This document shows, piece after piece, positions 10,049-21,747 of a stretch of DNA of 64,000 bases. This DNA is from Telopea speciosissima (taxonomy: Eukaryota > Streptophyta > Magnoliopsida > Proteales > Proteaceae). The notes under the pieces are model-generated. The model was given only the letters and a program-made list of their open reading frames with translations. It searched no databases and was not told where the DNA came from. Each line of letters opens with the position of its first letter. Within the stretch, counting starts at the first letter, position 1. The position numbers were made by a program, and so were the translations under genes. The stretch is taken from contig NC_057924.1 in the NCBI RefSeq assembly GCF_018873765.1, positions 17,355,542 through 17,419,541 on the forward strand, written 5' to 3'.

Positions 10049-11460
10049 TAGTGTTTGGCAAAGGGGCGAAGCAGCAGGTGAAGGTTTCATTCTGTTAAAG
10101 TTGTGATTTCACAGGTTCATGCAATGGCAGTGACTTTAAGGTCATTTTTGGAAGGTCTTCATGAGAAATGAAGTTCGTCAAGTCACGGTTCCAACGCAAC
10201 TGGTCTTGCATCATTTAAGTGTCGGAGGAGAAGGTTACAGTTGTTTCCGTGTCGATGCGCGAAAACGGAGCACATCTGGAATAGGCAAAAGGTTTTATAC
10301 TTAGCCAAATTTTTTGGTCGTTTTTTTAAGTGCTACTGGAGACAGACGTTTCCCATTGTTTTATAAAGTTACAGAATCATGGTGGCCGTTGGATGTTGTT
10401 CATCACGTCATTTTTTATTGATCCGAACGGACGCATCTCCATTGGCTAGTTCTTTGGTATTGGGTACAGCTGCACTACATCGAATCAAGATCTCATTGAA
10501 ACAAGCTGTCACCATATTTTGGAATGTGCTCTCTCGGTCAATCTTGCTATGCAGGTCGTGCCTTACCGATTGTCACTAATATTTCTGAATATTACAATTT
10601 CGCCCTCCACTTGCCATTTTTGTATCATTCAACTTTGGAAGGCAACATCTCTCTCATTCGATGTCCAAATAGGACGATTTTTTTTTTTTTGAAATTGGGT
10701 ATTTTTTCGAGAGGAATCCATTGGAGCCACTTACAGAAGCAGAAAACGTAGAGGAAAATTTTTTTATGCACGGAATACTTTAATGGATTGATCTGTGAAG
10801 CTACAATGAACATTCAGATGTGTGCATCGACTCTCGAAGGGTACTGCAGTAGATTGATCTCTGGAATACACAGGAGCGAGGTATTCTTTTATTTTACAAG
10901 TCCAATTAATTTTTTTTGGGGTTTGCTTATGTGTTGAAAACACCCCTAGTTTTGTTCATCTTTTGGGGAAGGGCTTATAATTGATTTTCAATTCAACATT
11001 GTAATACCAACCAAGTTGGGGCTTGATTGGCTTTGGGGTTGTAGCCCTAAACTGTGTAGGATCATAGTTAGAAGCAGGTGTTGTTGCACCTGGATCGTTG
11101 TAGCGATCATAATTTGAGTAGTGTATTAGGGAAATACGAAACCCTTTACGGGTATTCCTCCGTGGACGTAGGCACTTTGGCCGAACCACGTATATCTGGT
11201 GTTATTGCATTACTTTTATTTTCAACATATACTTGAAGTGATTGTTGTGCAGAGTGGTGGGACACTGTCTGGTAGACCCAACCACATTGTGGTGTGTGGT
11301 AGACGTGTCTGTGTGTGATTGGTAATTAAGGGACTGCCCCGGCCAATCTTGAATTGCAATAGGTGAAGTGTCACCAGTAAGTTGTTTGCTTGAGATTAGA
11401 AGAAAAATTATTGAGATCCACTGATTCACCCCCCTCTCAGTAGCACCTGGGATTCACAGT
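10049..11460 (+). mobile_element. Probable long copia (Sirevirus-like) LTR remnant
   Basis: Non-coding. Near 11155-11215 it has a CCGTGGACGTAGG...CCGAACCACGT block and near 11425-11458 a GATTCACCCCCCTCTCAGT stretch ending in CACCTGGGATTCACAG. Both are typical of the end of long plant copia LTRs just before the primer-binding site. The PBS itself is missing. The region is interrupted by the hAT element to its left. No open frame of interest. Confidence 0.45.
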
Positions 11461-12898
11461 TTATTAGTGAAGGTTAAGATGTTTTGAAAGAGGGAAGTAT
11501 GTAAACTTGAATAACCAGCAAGTTAGGGACCCTATGGCGCTAGAGAAGTGTGCATATCGACCACCGATATGGTTAAGGCACAAATATTGACTGATATGGG
11601 CTCCATGGCGTCGCATTGACACCATACCACGATATATGGCCATATTGGTCAATATTTGTGTTTCAGTGTATAAACTTAGGTTTTTAAAATTTTATTTTTT
11701 AAAAACCATTTAAGAGCTTAAATGCTTTTTCCTTAATGTGTATTGGAGGTGTAACTTGAAACCTGCAAAACACATTAACATAAAAAAATTGAAAAACATT
11801 AAACAACTATACCCTAACTCAAAAATTAGAAACCGAAAGTTACAGAATACAGACTTCTTCGAACAATCGAACCATACTTCTTAGACTCGAGTGCTCGACA
11901 CTTCAACAACAACGCAGTTGAAGTTCTTCACTTCTTCGAAGTTCAAACCCCTCCTTCCTTGGCTCCGACGGACTACTCAAGCAGGTAAGTAAAGTGTTTT
12001 TTGTTTTTTATTTGGTTCTTCTTCTTATTCTCCTCCCAGTCCTCCGGCGACTTTGTTTTTGTATGTGTGTTCTTCACTTCCGGCGACCCACTCACAATCG
12101 AGACCATACACGCGCAGAGAGAGACAGAGAGGGAGAGACCGAGAGAGAATACATGATCCAAACTCAAACCTAAATAGATACAAATCCATAAATTAAAACT
12201 CCTTCATCTTGGTGCTTTCTATCTCAAATGAACTCCAAAATAAAGCTAAAACAGAGAATACATGATCCAAACGTCATTTGAGAAAAAGAACAATACCTCT
12301 TGAAGAATGACAACCCTATTTGGTTCGATTTTTCTTCTAATCTCAACCCAATCCCATCCTTTCCTTTTGTTCACCAACTTGAATCAGGTGTTGCTACCCA
12401 GATCCTCCTCCTTTCTTTTCCACGATCTCTCAACTCCGTGATTCGTTTCTCCTCAGGATTTCTTCAAGCAATAGGTTGAGAGAAGGGCTGTTCAGATCTT
12501 CCAAGAAGGAGATGGAGAGAAGGGCGTGACAGAGGAGGGTCCAGAGAGCCAACTCTTGCAAGAACCGTTTCTTCAAAGAAGAGATGGAAAGAAGGGCGTG
12601 ATAGAGAAGGGCATCATCAGAGAAAGGTTGAGAGATGGGTGTTTTATCGGACAACACTTTTATGCAATTGGTACAAATAATGGTTTATTAGTTCTACAAA
12701 TCTGTTTCTGTTAGCATAAATGATCATAATTTGATTTATGGTACCAAAAACACATGATACAAAACAGGTTTATCAAACGGTTTTTTGAGTGTTTTTGTGT
12801 GCTGGGAACACAAATAGAACAAAAACACCAGAAACGTTACGTTATCAAACAGTTCCTTAGATTAAACTCAAACTTGCCACAGAATTAAGGGAGTGTAG
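11461..12898. other. Non-coding, no gene recognised
   Basis: Contains a pyrimidine-rich stretch and a splice-donor-like CAGGTAAGTA at 11980-11990, as in a first exon or leader, but no protein I can identify. The stretch 12650-12870 contains TTATCAAACGGTTTTTTG-type motifs related to the ends of the element that follows. Confidence 0.4.
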
Positions 12899-13804
12899 GG
12901 GCCCGCTTGATAACCTTTCCGCTGTTTATGTGCTGAGAAACAGCAGAAACAGCTTTTTTCGTTTCTGTGCTGAGAAACAGCTTTTGTAGCATTTGGTAAA
13001 CTTGTTCTGGAAACGTTTCCAGAACACAATTGGAACAGTAATGGTGTTTGATAAAATCAGTTTCCGGAAACATGTTCTTATATTGTTACCAATAACTGTC
13101 CTACTACTTTCCTAAATCAAAATCCATAGATAAAAATTGTGCTTTGTATAACACAATAGGTGAGCTAGAAATCGGAGTTCTCCACAGTTTGTCATTAAAT
13201 TTTGTAGCAATCAGCCACTCAAGCATAACAAGTTGCCAATTTGAATAAGTTAAGGTTGTTATTAATTAAAAACAGAGCCCCAAAGAGAAGACAAGTGCAC
13301 TTATGCCATCTACATAGGCTTTTGTATTCAAGAGAAAAATGCTACATAAAAAACACAAAGCTAATTACCGTGAATTATAGAAAGTCCCCCCCCCCCCCTT
13401 CTTTAAAAACCATCATTTTGCATGCCGTTTATTTCTCAGTTTTGAAGTTCAGATTTTCTGCCTACAGCCTCTCGGCAAGTAAGGCTGTTCAAATGACATT
13501 CTTTATAGCCTTAAGTTGTTCCCTGGTCAGATTGGCACCTAAAGGATAAAACCAAAAGCCCTTCACCAGTTTGCCTAATCATAGGCCAAACATCCTCCCA
13601 ACAAGTAGTCATTTCTTGTCATCTCTAAAAATTATTCAGAGACAATCCAATCACAACATAGCAATAAAATCATCTTTCATTCAATATAATGTGCAAGAGG
13701 GGGAACTCCCACCCCCCCAACACACACACACACACACAAAAAAAATTTAAGGGAGGAAGAAGGTAAACCATTGGTCACAAGTCACATAGAAAACGATACG
13801 AATT

Positions 13805-13896
13805 GCATGAATCTAAACAGAGCACGAAACAGGAAGAAGAAAGAAAGCCAGTAATATCTATTCGAATTGCATGAATCTAAACAGAGCACGAAACAA
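13805..13896 (+). repeat. Short direct duplication
   Basis: GAATTGCATGAATCTAAACA plus the following AGCACGAAAC occurs at about 13799 and again at about 13864, a ~65-bp offset. Confidence 0.7.
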
Positions 13897-14002
13897 GAAC
13901 CTCATACCCATGGCAGACCAAGGGAAGAAAACAGGAAACTCATACCCATGGCATTCTGTTTTGGTCTCCCCAAATTTTAAACTAAACCCTAGGTTTGATT
14001 TA

Positions 14003-14205
14003 GGTTATAAAATTTGGGGAAAAAAGGGTTCTTTCATTGCTTTTGATCAAATGCCATGTGTATGAAGTTTTTTTTATGGAATTAGGTTATAAAATTTGGG
14101 GGAAAAAAGGGTTTGTTCATCACTTTTGATCAAATGCCATGGGTATGACGTTTTTTATGCCATTAGGTTTTAAAACTTGGGGGAAAAAAAAGGGTTTGTT
14201 CCACT
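14003..14205 (+). repeat. Tandem repeat, ~83 bp x 2.5
   Basis: Units share TTAGGTTATAAAATTTGGGG, an A-run, GGGTT(C/T)(T/G)TTC and TTTTGATCAAATGCCATG. Copies begin near 14000, 14082 and 14163. Non-coding. Confidence 0.8.
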
Positions 14206-14687
14206 GTTCAGGTAGACAATCTCAATAGAAAAAGAATTAGGACATTACCTGATGGTGATTTGCAGGTGAGGTAGACGCAGGGGTAGGAGACGCTGAAGAG
14301 AGACACTCTTCTACTAGGTGATGGAGAGTTGCAGGCTGTAGGCGACGCAGCCTGTAGAAGACGCAGGCGGTAGCCGATGGTTCTTGGCTCTTCACTCTTT
14401 TCCTGTAGAAGACGATGATTTTGCTCTTGAGAGCTTGCTGGTTTTTCACTCAGGCAAGTGACGGCGAGAGAGAGTAGACAATGGTCAAATGAAGGATCTC
14501 TCGCTTTTTTCACCAAAAAGTATCGGACACAGTTTTGTCCAACTTGTGCTAAGAAACGTATTCTACAAAATCTAAAAATGAAACAGATTTATCAAACAGT
14601 TTTTATGGTGTTTCTCCATTTTTCAGAACAAAAAAACACCTAAAACAGTTTTTAGGAAGATTATCAAACGGACTCCATATCTATCTA

Positions 14688-14841
14688 GGGAAGTAGTTTT
14701 CTGTACGGCCACACTCCCATGTGTCTATCTCTCTCTTTCTTAAAACAAGGGGGTAGAGGTGTCCTTTTACATGGAAAGGAGAGAGATAGACTCATGGAAG
14801 TACTAACGTAGGCCACACTCCTGGACATAGATCTTTTTCCC
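14688..14841. mobile_element. Palindromic MITE, family m1 (copy 1)
   Basis: Begins GGGAAGTAGTTTTCTGTACG and ends CTTTTTCCC, with mirrored CACTCCCATG...CATGGAAGT arms. Flanks ATCTATCTA and ACCTATTTA look like a diverged 9-bp target duplication. Same family as copies at 22149, 25868, 42305 and 45208. Confidence 0.75.
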
Positions 14842-14971
14842 ACCTATTTATGGGTGAGTGGTAGCAGAACATGAGTTCTGCGAAGTTATTTTCACGTCAT
14901 TTTAATAATAACCGTACATCTAGAATAAGATTAATCTCGACCATCCAATGAATATGAATAGAAATCAATGG

Positions 14972-15391
14972 TTACTTGTTATTACGATGATACGGGTTTA
15001 GTTTTTGTTTTACTGTATGTAAACCACCCATCAACAATGCTTCCCTGCCCAGATTGGAGTTATGGGTGGAATTGTAAGAGGTTCCAGAAATGCTCTGAAG
15101 TTTTTGCTGTCGAGAGAGGGGATGGAGTGAGGGATTGAAAACGATGTTGCTATCGTCGAAGGAGGCAACGCATGTGGTGGAAGGCATATGCTTGTAAAGG
15201 TCAAAATCCTTGGAGACAGCGGGTGAGAGTCCCCTTTCTGAAAAATCAATAGCATGTACCGAACTCCGTCCGACGGCATTGGAATAGGTTGCAAGCTGCC
15301 CACTGTATCTTCGGCCATCTGTGGTGATGACTGAACTAACAAGAATGGAAACGGTAAGCCAAAGCACAAAGAAGAAGACGATGGGTCCCAT
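14972..15391 (-). CDS. Hypothetical small protein with a signal-peptide-like N-terminus
   Basis: 139 codons, ATG at 15391. Residues 1-26 (MGPIVFFFVLWLTVSILVSS...) are strongly hydrophobic with a plausible cleavage site before TDGRRYSG, so the product could be secreted or membrane-anchored. The rest is polar, with a single Cys and no repeat or motif I recognise. It lies in a transposon-rich region. Another frame of similar length overlaps it, so it may be chance. I do not assign a function. Confidence 0.3.
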   Translation of the reverse strand: MGPIVFFFVLWLTVSILVSSVITTDGRRYSGQLATYSNAVGRSSVHAIDFSERGLSPAVSKDFDLYKHMPSTTCVASFDDSNIVFNPSLHPLSRQQKLQSISGTSYNSTHNSNLGREALLMGGLHTVKQKLNPYHRNNK

Positions 15392-15399
15392 GTCTATTT

Positions 15400-16247
15400 A
15401 TGATGGGTGTGTGTTTCTAATCATGATCATAGCAAGGATTGGGACGTTCCAATTTCCAAGTCTATTCTGAAGCTTTAGCCTTTGAGTAATATCCATTTTG
15501 TTCCTTAACAATGAGAGACTTGAGATGCATTTTATTCTCAAAGCTTGGGTCTTTGTATCTAACCAAATAAATTATTGAAGAAGACTTGCGAGATCATATC
15601 TTAATCTCCTGTAGCTGCGGCTTCCAGAAATGAAACTATGATCTTCTTGGCCATCTCAACAGTTGCTCAATGGTTTCTTACGAGTACATGAAGTTACAAA
15701 TTCGGTTTGATTTTGTGGTTTCAAGGGTTTGCAGAGATTGTCACAGGGTTTTGTAGAGGTTAGCGGGCAAGAAGGCATACGGGTAACAAGAAGTCCCGGT
15801 TAATTGAGATAAGAAAGTCCAACGGTTGAGATTTTAATTGCTTAAATGGATGGTTAAAATCAAACAACGTCCTGCAATGCTTTTCTTACGCACGCACCGC
15901 GACACTTTAGCCTCTATTTATTACTAAAATTTGAACCCTTGCTCATCTACCTATGTGGCATATAAGAAAATATTTTTTTTTTTTTTTTTTTTTTTTGCAT
16001 GAAAGTTGTGTTTTTTCTTTTACAATGAGTGGTGCATTCTAGTTGGACCTAAAGTTTCCTCGTGAATCATGTATGGGCACTCTTTATTCTTTGAGCACCA
16101 ACCTTTAGTCGGCACGATAGGAGTTTCTTGTTCTCGGATCATTCTTTATTGGTAGTTTTTCATGTTATCTATGACACACATTCTTGTTTTTTTACCAATG
16201 AAGTTTAACTCCTCATATCTTGACCTCATCCATTTGGCTTCTGGGAG
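15400..16247. other. Intergenic, no gene seen
   Basis: AT-rich sequence containing a 24-base T run at 15973-15996. No coding region or element boundary that I can support. Confidence 0.5.
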
Positions 16248-16690
16248 TTAGTTATCCATCAGTACTCTCATAGAGGAAATTTCCAGTTCCACTAGAAGCA
16301 CGACCTTCATTCCATATACGAAAGAGCATGGTGTAATCTCAGTTGAGATGCGAATCGATGCTTTGTAGGCCCATAAGGCATAAGGTAATTTATCTACCCA
16401 ATCATTATTTCTCTCTACCAATTGGTGTAATATTAGTTTCACATTCTATTAGCCGCTACCACTGTGCCATTGGTTTGTGATTTGTATGGTGAAGAGTTAC
16501 GTCTTTAGATATTCAACTGGTCACACAATCTCTTCACTTCTTTTTTGAAGTGCCCTTAATTTGATTTCAATTATTGTGGTTGGCAAATAATTTTCTCATT
16601 TATAAATTTAGCCACCTTCGCTGATGTCAACTTGGCATATGATTGACCTTCTACCCACTTGATGAAGTAGTCTATATTCTATAATTTATC
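16248..16690 (-). pseudogene. Ty3/gypsy (Tat/Ogre-like) integrase core remnant
   Basis: On the minus strand, broken frames read YFIKWVEGQSYAKL..VAKFINEK (16690-16610), SSPYKSQTNGTVVAANRM (about 16500-16445), and then an open stretch of 64 codons with WVDKLPYALWAYKASIR and PCSFVYGMKVVLLVELEIS. These are the DD35E integrase region and its C-terminal continuation in Tat/Retand-type gypsy elements. Stops and frameshifts separate the pieces. The same fragment occurs again at about 56735-57070 inside a duplicated segment. Confidence 0.75.
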
Positions 16691-17819
16691 CAAAACACCT
16701 TAAGTAATATATAAACTATCCAATACACTCAGCTAGAAATCTAAAGATAGGTGATACCCATTTGACTGATTAACACTTAGCAGCCAAAGATAGAATCAAC
16801 TTCACTCTAACTCCTTTTAACGTGAGTCACATGGATCATCATTTCTTCTAAAATTAGAATTGATTGCCTGTTAGATGGTTGCCATCAAAATAATTCTGCT
16901 CTCATCAGTGGTTCGAAAACAACCTGGCCGGTTGGGTTTGGGCTCAACGGGCCAGACACCGAAAATCGTCCTGATAGCAAGGGACCTTTACACACCACTA
17001 GCTACCAAGTGCGCTATACACTTGACCACATTGTTAACCCATTTCATATCTCAATAATCAACATTATCTTTATGATTAATATTTTCCTTTCTATATTTAT
17101 ATAACCAATGGTATCATAATTGAGGGAGGTCAGAGTTGGTCATCATCTATTCTGATTTGGATGGACCAAATACCTGTGGCCCAGCACTTGGGTTGATCAG
17201 TGCTGTTCAATTCCTAGCCCCATTGTTGCTAAAGAGACATTTTCCATAATGATTTGATTATACCTTTAGGTGCTGTTTATCACATTGGAAGATTGTTGAA
17301 ATTAAAAATAGGTCTGGGCCAGACTCAACCATAAACCAACTGAGATGGGCCGGTTTTTTATTTGAGCCTGGCCCGAAGTGGAGGCCCTTTGGTGGGCCTA
17401 TATTCTCTGGATTAGAATCGTCTTCTGGAGGAGTTGGTGAAAGAGAAAAACTTTTTTATTTTTTGGTAGAAGGTGAAAGAGAAAAACTAATGGTGGGTTT
17501 CAAACAATATGCTGTCCTGGGAAGTCATGGGAGTGAGTGACTTGTATCATCAAATTCTCCCAGTTCCCTTTTCAAAAGCAGAGGAGATAATATTGGACTA
17601 CTACAATCACTCATGGGGTAGGATGGTCATTTCACCCTCTTTATGTTTGGGTGTATAGGGACCATGTGACTTGGTGACGATCCCCTGCCCTAATTCTTTA
17701 TAGGGATTAGCTATATAACATACGTTAGTGCCTCCATGTATCTCTTTCTCCTCCCATAATAGGGGGCAAATATGTAATTCTACAAGAGGGAGGCACTAGC
17801 ATAGCAGCAATTTTTCTCA
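16351..17819 (+). repeat. Dispersed duplicated segment, copy 1 (partner at 56735-58335)
   Basis: About 1.5 kb highly similar and in the same orientation as 56735-58335, including the integrase relic and a long non-coding part (for example GAGGGAGGTCAGAGTTGG at 17125 and about 57662). Copy 1 has a 30-bp internal duplication around 17430-17480 (GTGAAAGAGAAAAACT twice) that copy 2 lacks. Copy 2 has a MITE that copy 1 lacks. Confidence 0.85.
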
Positions 17820-19112
17820 TGTACCTTGAGCCTTAACGTCTTGCTGAAATCCTCCAACGGGTGAACACCCAACCCCCCTTCAGTAATAGACTAATAGGCA
17901 ACACAATCTTTTTCCACTACACCCAATGGTGACGCTTGCTCCCTTCAGATTGTCCCCATAAAAATCAGAACATATGCCATTAAACTTCCTCATAACCATC
18001 TTAGGGAGACTCAGCGTGGAAATAATATGGATCGGCTTAGTAAATTAAACTTATCATGAATAGGACATTACATAGAACATTCATGAATTTTTATAAATTT
18101 TAAAATATTATCAAGAATGTTTTTTTGTTTTTTGTGATTTTCTAATGCTATTGCGCATAAAGGAAAAAACAATGGAAATATGAAAATATAAAATAGCACA
18201 TGCATTCAATAATCCTACATATTTTTATGTATAGTAAAAATCAGGAAATGTTCTACCAAAAAAAAAAAATCAGGAAATGAAATTTTACATTCTAAAACAT
18301 GTGAAATTAAATGCACTAAAGTAAATAAACCCTAAAAATGGAAAGAAGAAAAAATGTATTAAATAATAAGAAAAAAATCACATAATGCCATTTAAATACA
18401 TGTTATTTAAACTAGTGAAATATGATCTAATACATGTTTTTAAAATAAAAACTGAAATTGGATTTTTAAATATTTGTACGCAATTTTTAAATTTGAAAGG
18501 ACAATGACCAAAATGCCCCTTGGAGGGCAAAAGCATAAAAATAATTACATACACATGAAAACATGGATGAAATATGTTTGAAACATTAGAAAATATAAAA
18601 ATACATACAATATAAATCTTACAGAATTTTTCCACCCTTTTTTATAATTTTAAATATGAAAAGAGCAAAATATTCTTTAAGGGGTGAAAAGGTAAAAATC
18701 ATTTGCTCGATTCTTAAGACCATTTTTTTTCCAAACAAAATCATAATACAATGGCTACAGAAATTTTTTTTTACATTAACACAAAAAAAAAAAAACCATG
18801 ATTTTTCACATTTTTGAAACCTTTTAAGTAAAATGACTAAAGTACCCCTATGGGAAAAAATGTCCTAAAAACTAGATTTAGACCCCACAAATATTAAAGC
18901 ACATCATAAACACCGTAAACCATATTACCCTATTTTACCAGAATAAAAATAAATATATAAATAAAACAAAAAAATAAAAAAATAAAAAACTAAAAAGGCA
19001 CTTCTTGGAGGGTTCTAAAGTGAATCCTATTTAACACATGCTTGAAGAAAATGCAAAATAAAATATCAAATAGATCATAAAAATTGGAAAATTTCCCAAG
19101 ATGCGTGAGAGG
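17820..19112. other. Very AT-rich non-coding region
   Basis: Contains degenerate repeats of a 'gaccaaaatgcccc.ttggagggcaaaagcataaa'-like theme near 18500, 18665 and 18835. Probably retroelement LTR-derived. No gene seen. Confidence 0.4.
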
Positions 19113-19120
19113 GTTCTCGC

Positions 19121-19346
19121 CATGGTTCGTGATCTCAGTAACAGCTGGATCGAATCGGATCCAGATCGTCCAAACTTGGGTAAATATGACACTTTTATCC
19201 TTGTTTTCTTATAAATTTTTATTTTTATTTTTATAGTTTTACCCCTGTCTCTACAGTTGGATCGAATCGGTACCAGGATTGGTCTCGGCCGATACCAATC
19301 CGATCCGGCCAAACACGGCCAATCCGATCCGATACCTTAAACCATG
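19121..19346. mobile_element. Small TIR element (CATGGTT ends)
   Basis: A 226-bp insertion with inverted CATGGTT...AACCATG ends and internal GGATCGAATCGG/CCGATCC motifs. It is flanked by GTTCTCGC at 19113-19120 and 19347-19354, an 8-bp duplication (9 bp if the preceding G is counted), pointing to a hAT-type MITE. Confidence 0.7.
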
Positions 19347-19354
19347 GTTCTCGC

Positions 19355-19959
19355 TCAGCAAATAGACATCCGGTTCACTGGTACCAATCCCGGGCCCACC
19401 AAAATGTGGCTTGAATGGCCTCGCTCCAAGTGTCAAAAATGGCCAATTAGAGTTATCTAGGGAAATTTTCCTAAGCTATTGGGGAGGGGTATGAAGAAGA
19501 TGAAGACACCATTTCAAGGCATGGACTAGCGATGGGCTCGTATGGGCTGTGCCCCTGGGCGGGCTGGCGTATATGCCAGGGCTAGCCCGATGCGCATGCA
19601 ATCCATCTCTGTGCTCGGTTCCTACGGGCTTGCCAAGTAGGGCATGAGTATGGTGTGCACGGGCCAGGTCCAAGGTCAGTCCAGGTTAGCCAGTTGGCTT
19701 GGTCTATCCTGGGTTGGACAAAAAAAATATATGTTAAAAAGTTTAATGGGTTAGAATTAAAAGATTAATAACTTTTTATCCAAGCGGTTGATTTTGACAC
19801 GCCTTGCATTGCCCGGAAGTTTTCTTCGAGCACTTTCCATCTACACGGTGATCAAGCCCCAATTTGTCAGGGAAACTGGCAAAATATACTTAGACGAGTG
19901 TGAGATCTGCAAAATGAGTTTTTTACACTAATCAAGGTCCAAATGGTATCGGATTTGAA
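19355..19959. other. Non-coding, no gene seen
   Basis: G/C-richer than the preceding region around 19500-19700, but no coding similarity is recognised. Confidence 0.4.
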
Positions 19960-20930
19960 CAAAATTTTATGCATGAGCTTAAAGCAACTAAAACAAAGTT
20001 ATTCAAGGAGTTTTGGTTCAAAGTGGAAATGTTTGGATACCAAAATAGCACCAGGAGTAAAATGGTCATTTTTGCATTAAGTGAATATCAAACGTTATTG
20101 GATTTGAACGAAATTTTACACATATGCTCAAAATAATTAAATAAGACCATCCTCAGAGTTTTGGGTCAAATCTAGAAGATTTGAATATCGAAATCATGCC
20201 AAGAAAAATGACCTTGTTCGTCACATAATCGTCATGGGAGTCAGCTGGGCCCCTGATCATCATCTTTGGAGAGTCCCCGTCAAGGTTTTAAAATGCAGTA
20301 TCTATAATGCCCTGAAATGACTATTCCACTCCCTACAAAATGAAAAAACTCCTCCAATCGATTCCCCCCTATGCGCGTTCCCATTGGCCCCACACTAGTG
20401 CAAGGGTCATGCGATGGGCCAGAGTTGTTCTTTCCTTTAAGTTTTTAGCTTATAGGAACCCTCTTGCATTTAATAGGCATCATCTTAATGTGAAGACTCT
20501 AGAAGATACAATTAAGTTGGCCGTTTCTATGACATTGTCCAAGCAATAAGACCCCGTTTCTTTAGAGGGGACTTAGGTGGGGGTGGGAAATGTTGATGTG
20601 GTACTTCAAAATCCCACCCCAACCTTGTTTGGTTATCCTGGGGTGGTGAACTTACAAAAACTAAAAGAACATCATTAATTGCTTTTGTCTACTGATGCAG
20701 CACTTCAAAATCCCACCCCTAGCTTATCCAAAGTCCCAAAAAATTGGTGGGACTTTGGATACTATTCATGGGAAAAGTAACTTTACCTCAACATTTCTAC
20801 CCGAATAAAAGCCCACCAGCATGTGGGTCCCATCTTCCCAACAATCCCATCCCACCTTCCCATCTAAACAAACGGGGCCTCAAGGAATTGAATTGTTTGT
20901 CCATTGTGAAACTGTAATTTATCCAGGTAT
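19960..20930 (-). repeat. DMP array, block x of unit A
   Basis: Matches 33005-33770 and 38046-38805. Shared landmarks include GGAGTTTTGGTTCAAAGTGG, AGACCATCCT(C/A)AGAGTTTTG and GGGTCAAATCTAGAAGATT. It contains a CCCGTTTG-type MITE (20551-20879). It is non-coding and forms the far end of the repeated unit relative to the DMP gene. Confidence 0.8.
20551..20879. mobile_element. MITE with CCCCGTTT ends (unit A)
   Basis: Begins ACCCCGTTTCTTTAGAGGGG and ends CCCATCTAAACAAACGGGGC; the ends are inverted copies. Inside are repeated CACTTCAAAATCCCACCCC motifs. Left-truncated copies are in units C (about 33520-33715) and D (about 38560-38755), and a separate relative is at 61489-61790. Confidence 0.65.
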
Positions 20931-21747
20931 CCTCTATATAGGTTGAAAACTTGGCATATATGTTTGGACAAGTAACCTTATTCCCTCCAAAGTAATTATA
21001 CACTCAAGTATGCTTGGGGAATGGTATGAATGGACACGTGAACAAGTATTATTTGAGAAATTAAATATGACAAAAATAAATAAGGACTAAGTTTCGCTTC
21101 ACCCACAGAGGACGGTTCACCCCCCATCCTAGGATTCATGAACCCGGGGTTTTAATATGTTCCCAAAAAACCCTCCCGATACCCCCTCCTGCCCGTGGTG
21201 AATGGGATCTCATTCAGTGTGGGTGTAGGGAAACTCGGCCCTATAGATGGTTGCATTCATGCATTCATGCATTCATGCATCATCAAGTTATAGTTTAACT
21301 ACTTCTTGTACACAAGCAAGCAATTTAAATATAATAAAAATTGAGAGCCTGTATCCCCTCACTACAGCTAACAACGCCACCCCATCTCACACAATCTATG
21401 GGGTGTGGGGTCTACATCGCATTGATGATGTGAGATGGGGTGGGGTGATTACTTGGGGAGAGGAACCTGATTAAAAAATTGAAGGCTTACAACAATGGTT
21501 GGGACCGTTATTGATTGAAACTTATATTGTTGAGACTTATTTACTAAAAAGATATGCCTTACCCCAAAAAAAAATTTATTGAAAAGATATTCTTTATATA
21601 TTCTTGCATGGTCACACTAATCAATCACCAACTGCTGATGTGGACCGTGTAAGACAAATGGAAATTATAAAAAGAAGAAAAGTTCTTTCTGGGGGACACA
21701 GGGGTCACGTCCAGACACAGTAAGGGGCGAAATGACTGGACAAGTGA
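20931..21747 (-). repeat. DMP array, block y/z-start, first copy in unit A
   Basis: Direct tandem copy of 21748-22729 (offset 817 bp), starting CTCTATATAGGTTGAAAACT and ending GGGGCGAAATGACTG. It contains a triple CATTCATG repeat near 21255 and the (CACACA)(CATCTC)-palindromic GGGGTGTGGGGTCTACATCG region. Only unit A has this block twice. Confidence 0.8.

Larger units (their letters stand above)
12899..14673. mobile_element. Possible Mutator-like element with 'TTTGATAA' termini
   Basis: The left end (CCCGCTTGATAACCTTTCC) and the reverse-complemented right end (GAGTCCGTTTGATAATCTTCC) are similar, and both sides are rich in GTTTCTG...GAAACAG motifs. No clean target duplication is visible, so the borders are tentative. 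The inside holds local repeats, a poly-C run and a CA microsatellite, and no convincing gene. Confidence 0.35.

Noticed and set aside
12430-12714. Overlapping frames on both strands
   Set aside because: They come from an internal direct repeat (GAGATGGA(A/G)AGAAGGGCGTGA) with no protein similarity that I recognise.
14208-14516. 102-codon minus-strand frame
   Set aside because: It lies in a putative transposon, is made partly of short repeats (GTAG(A/G)CGACGCAG) and shows no recognised domain.
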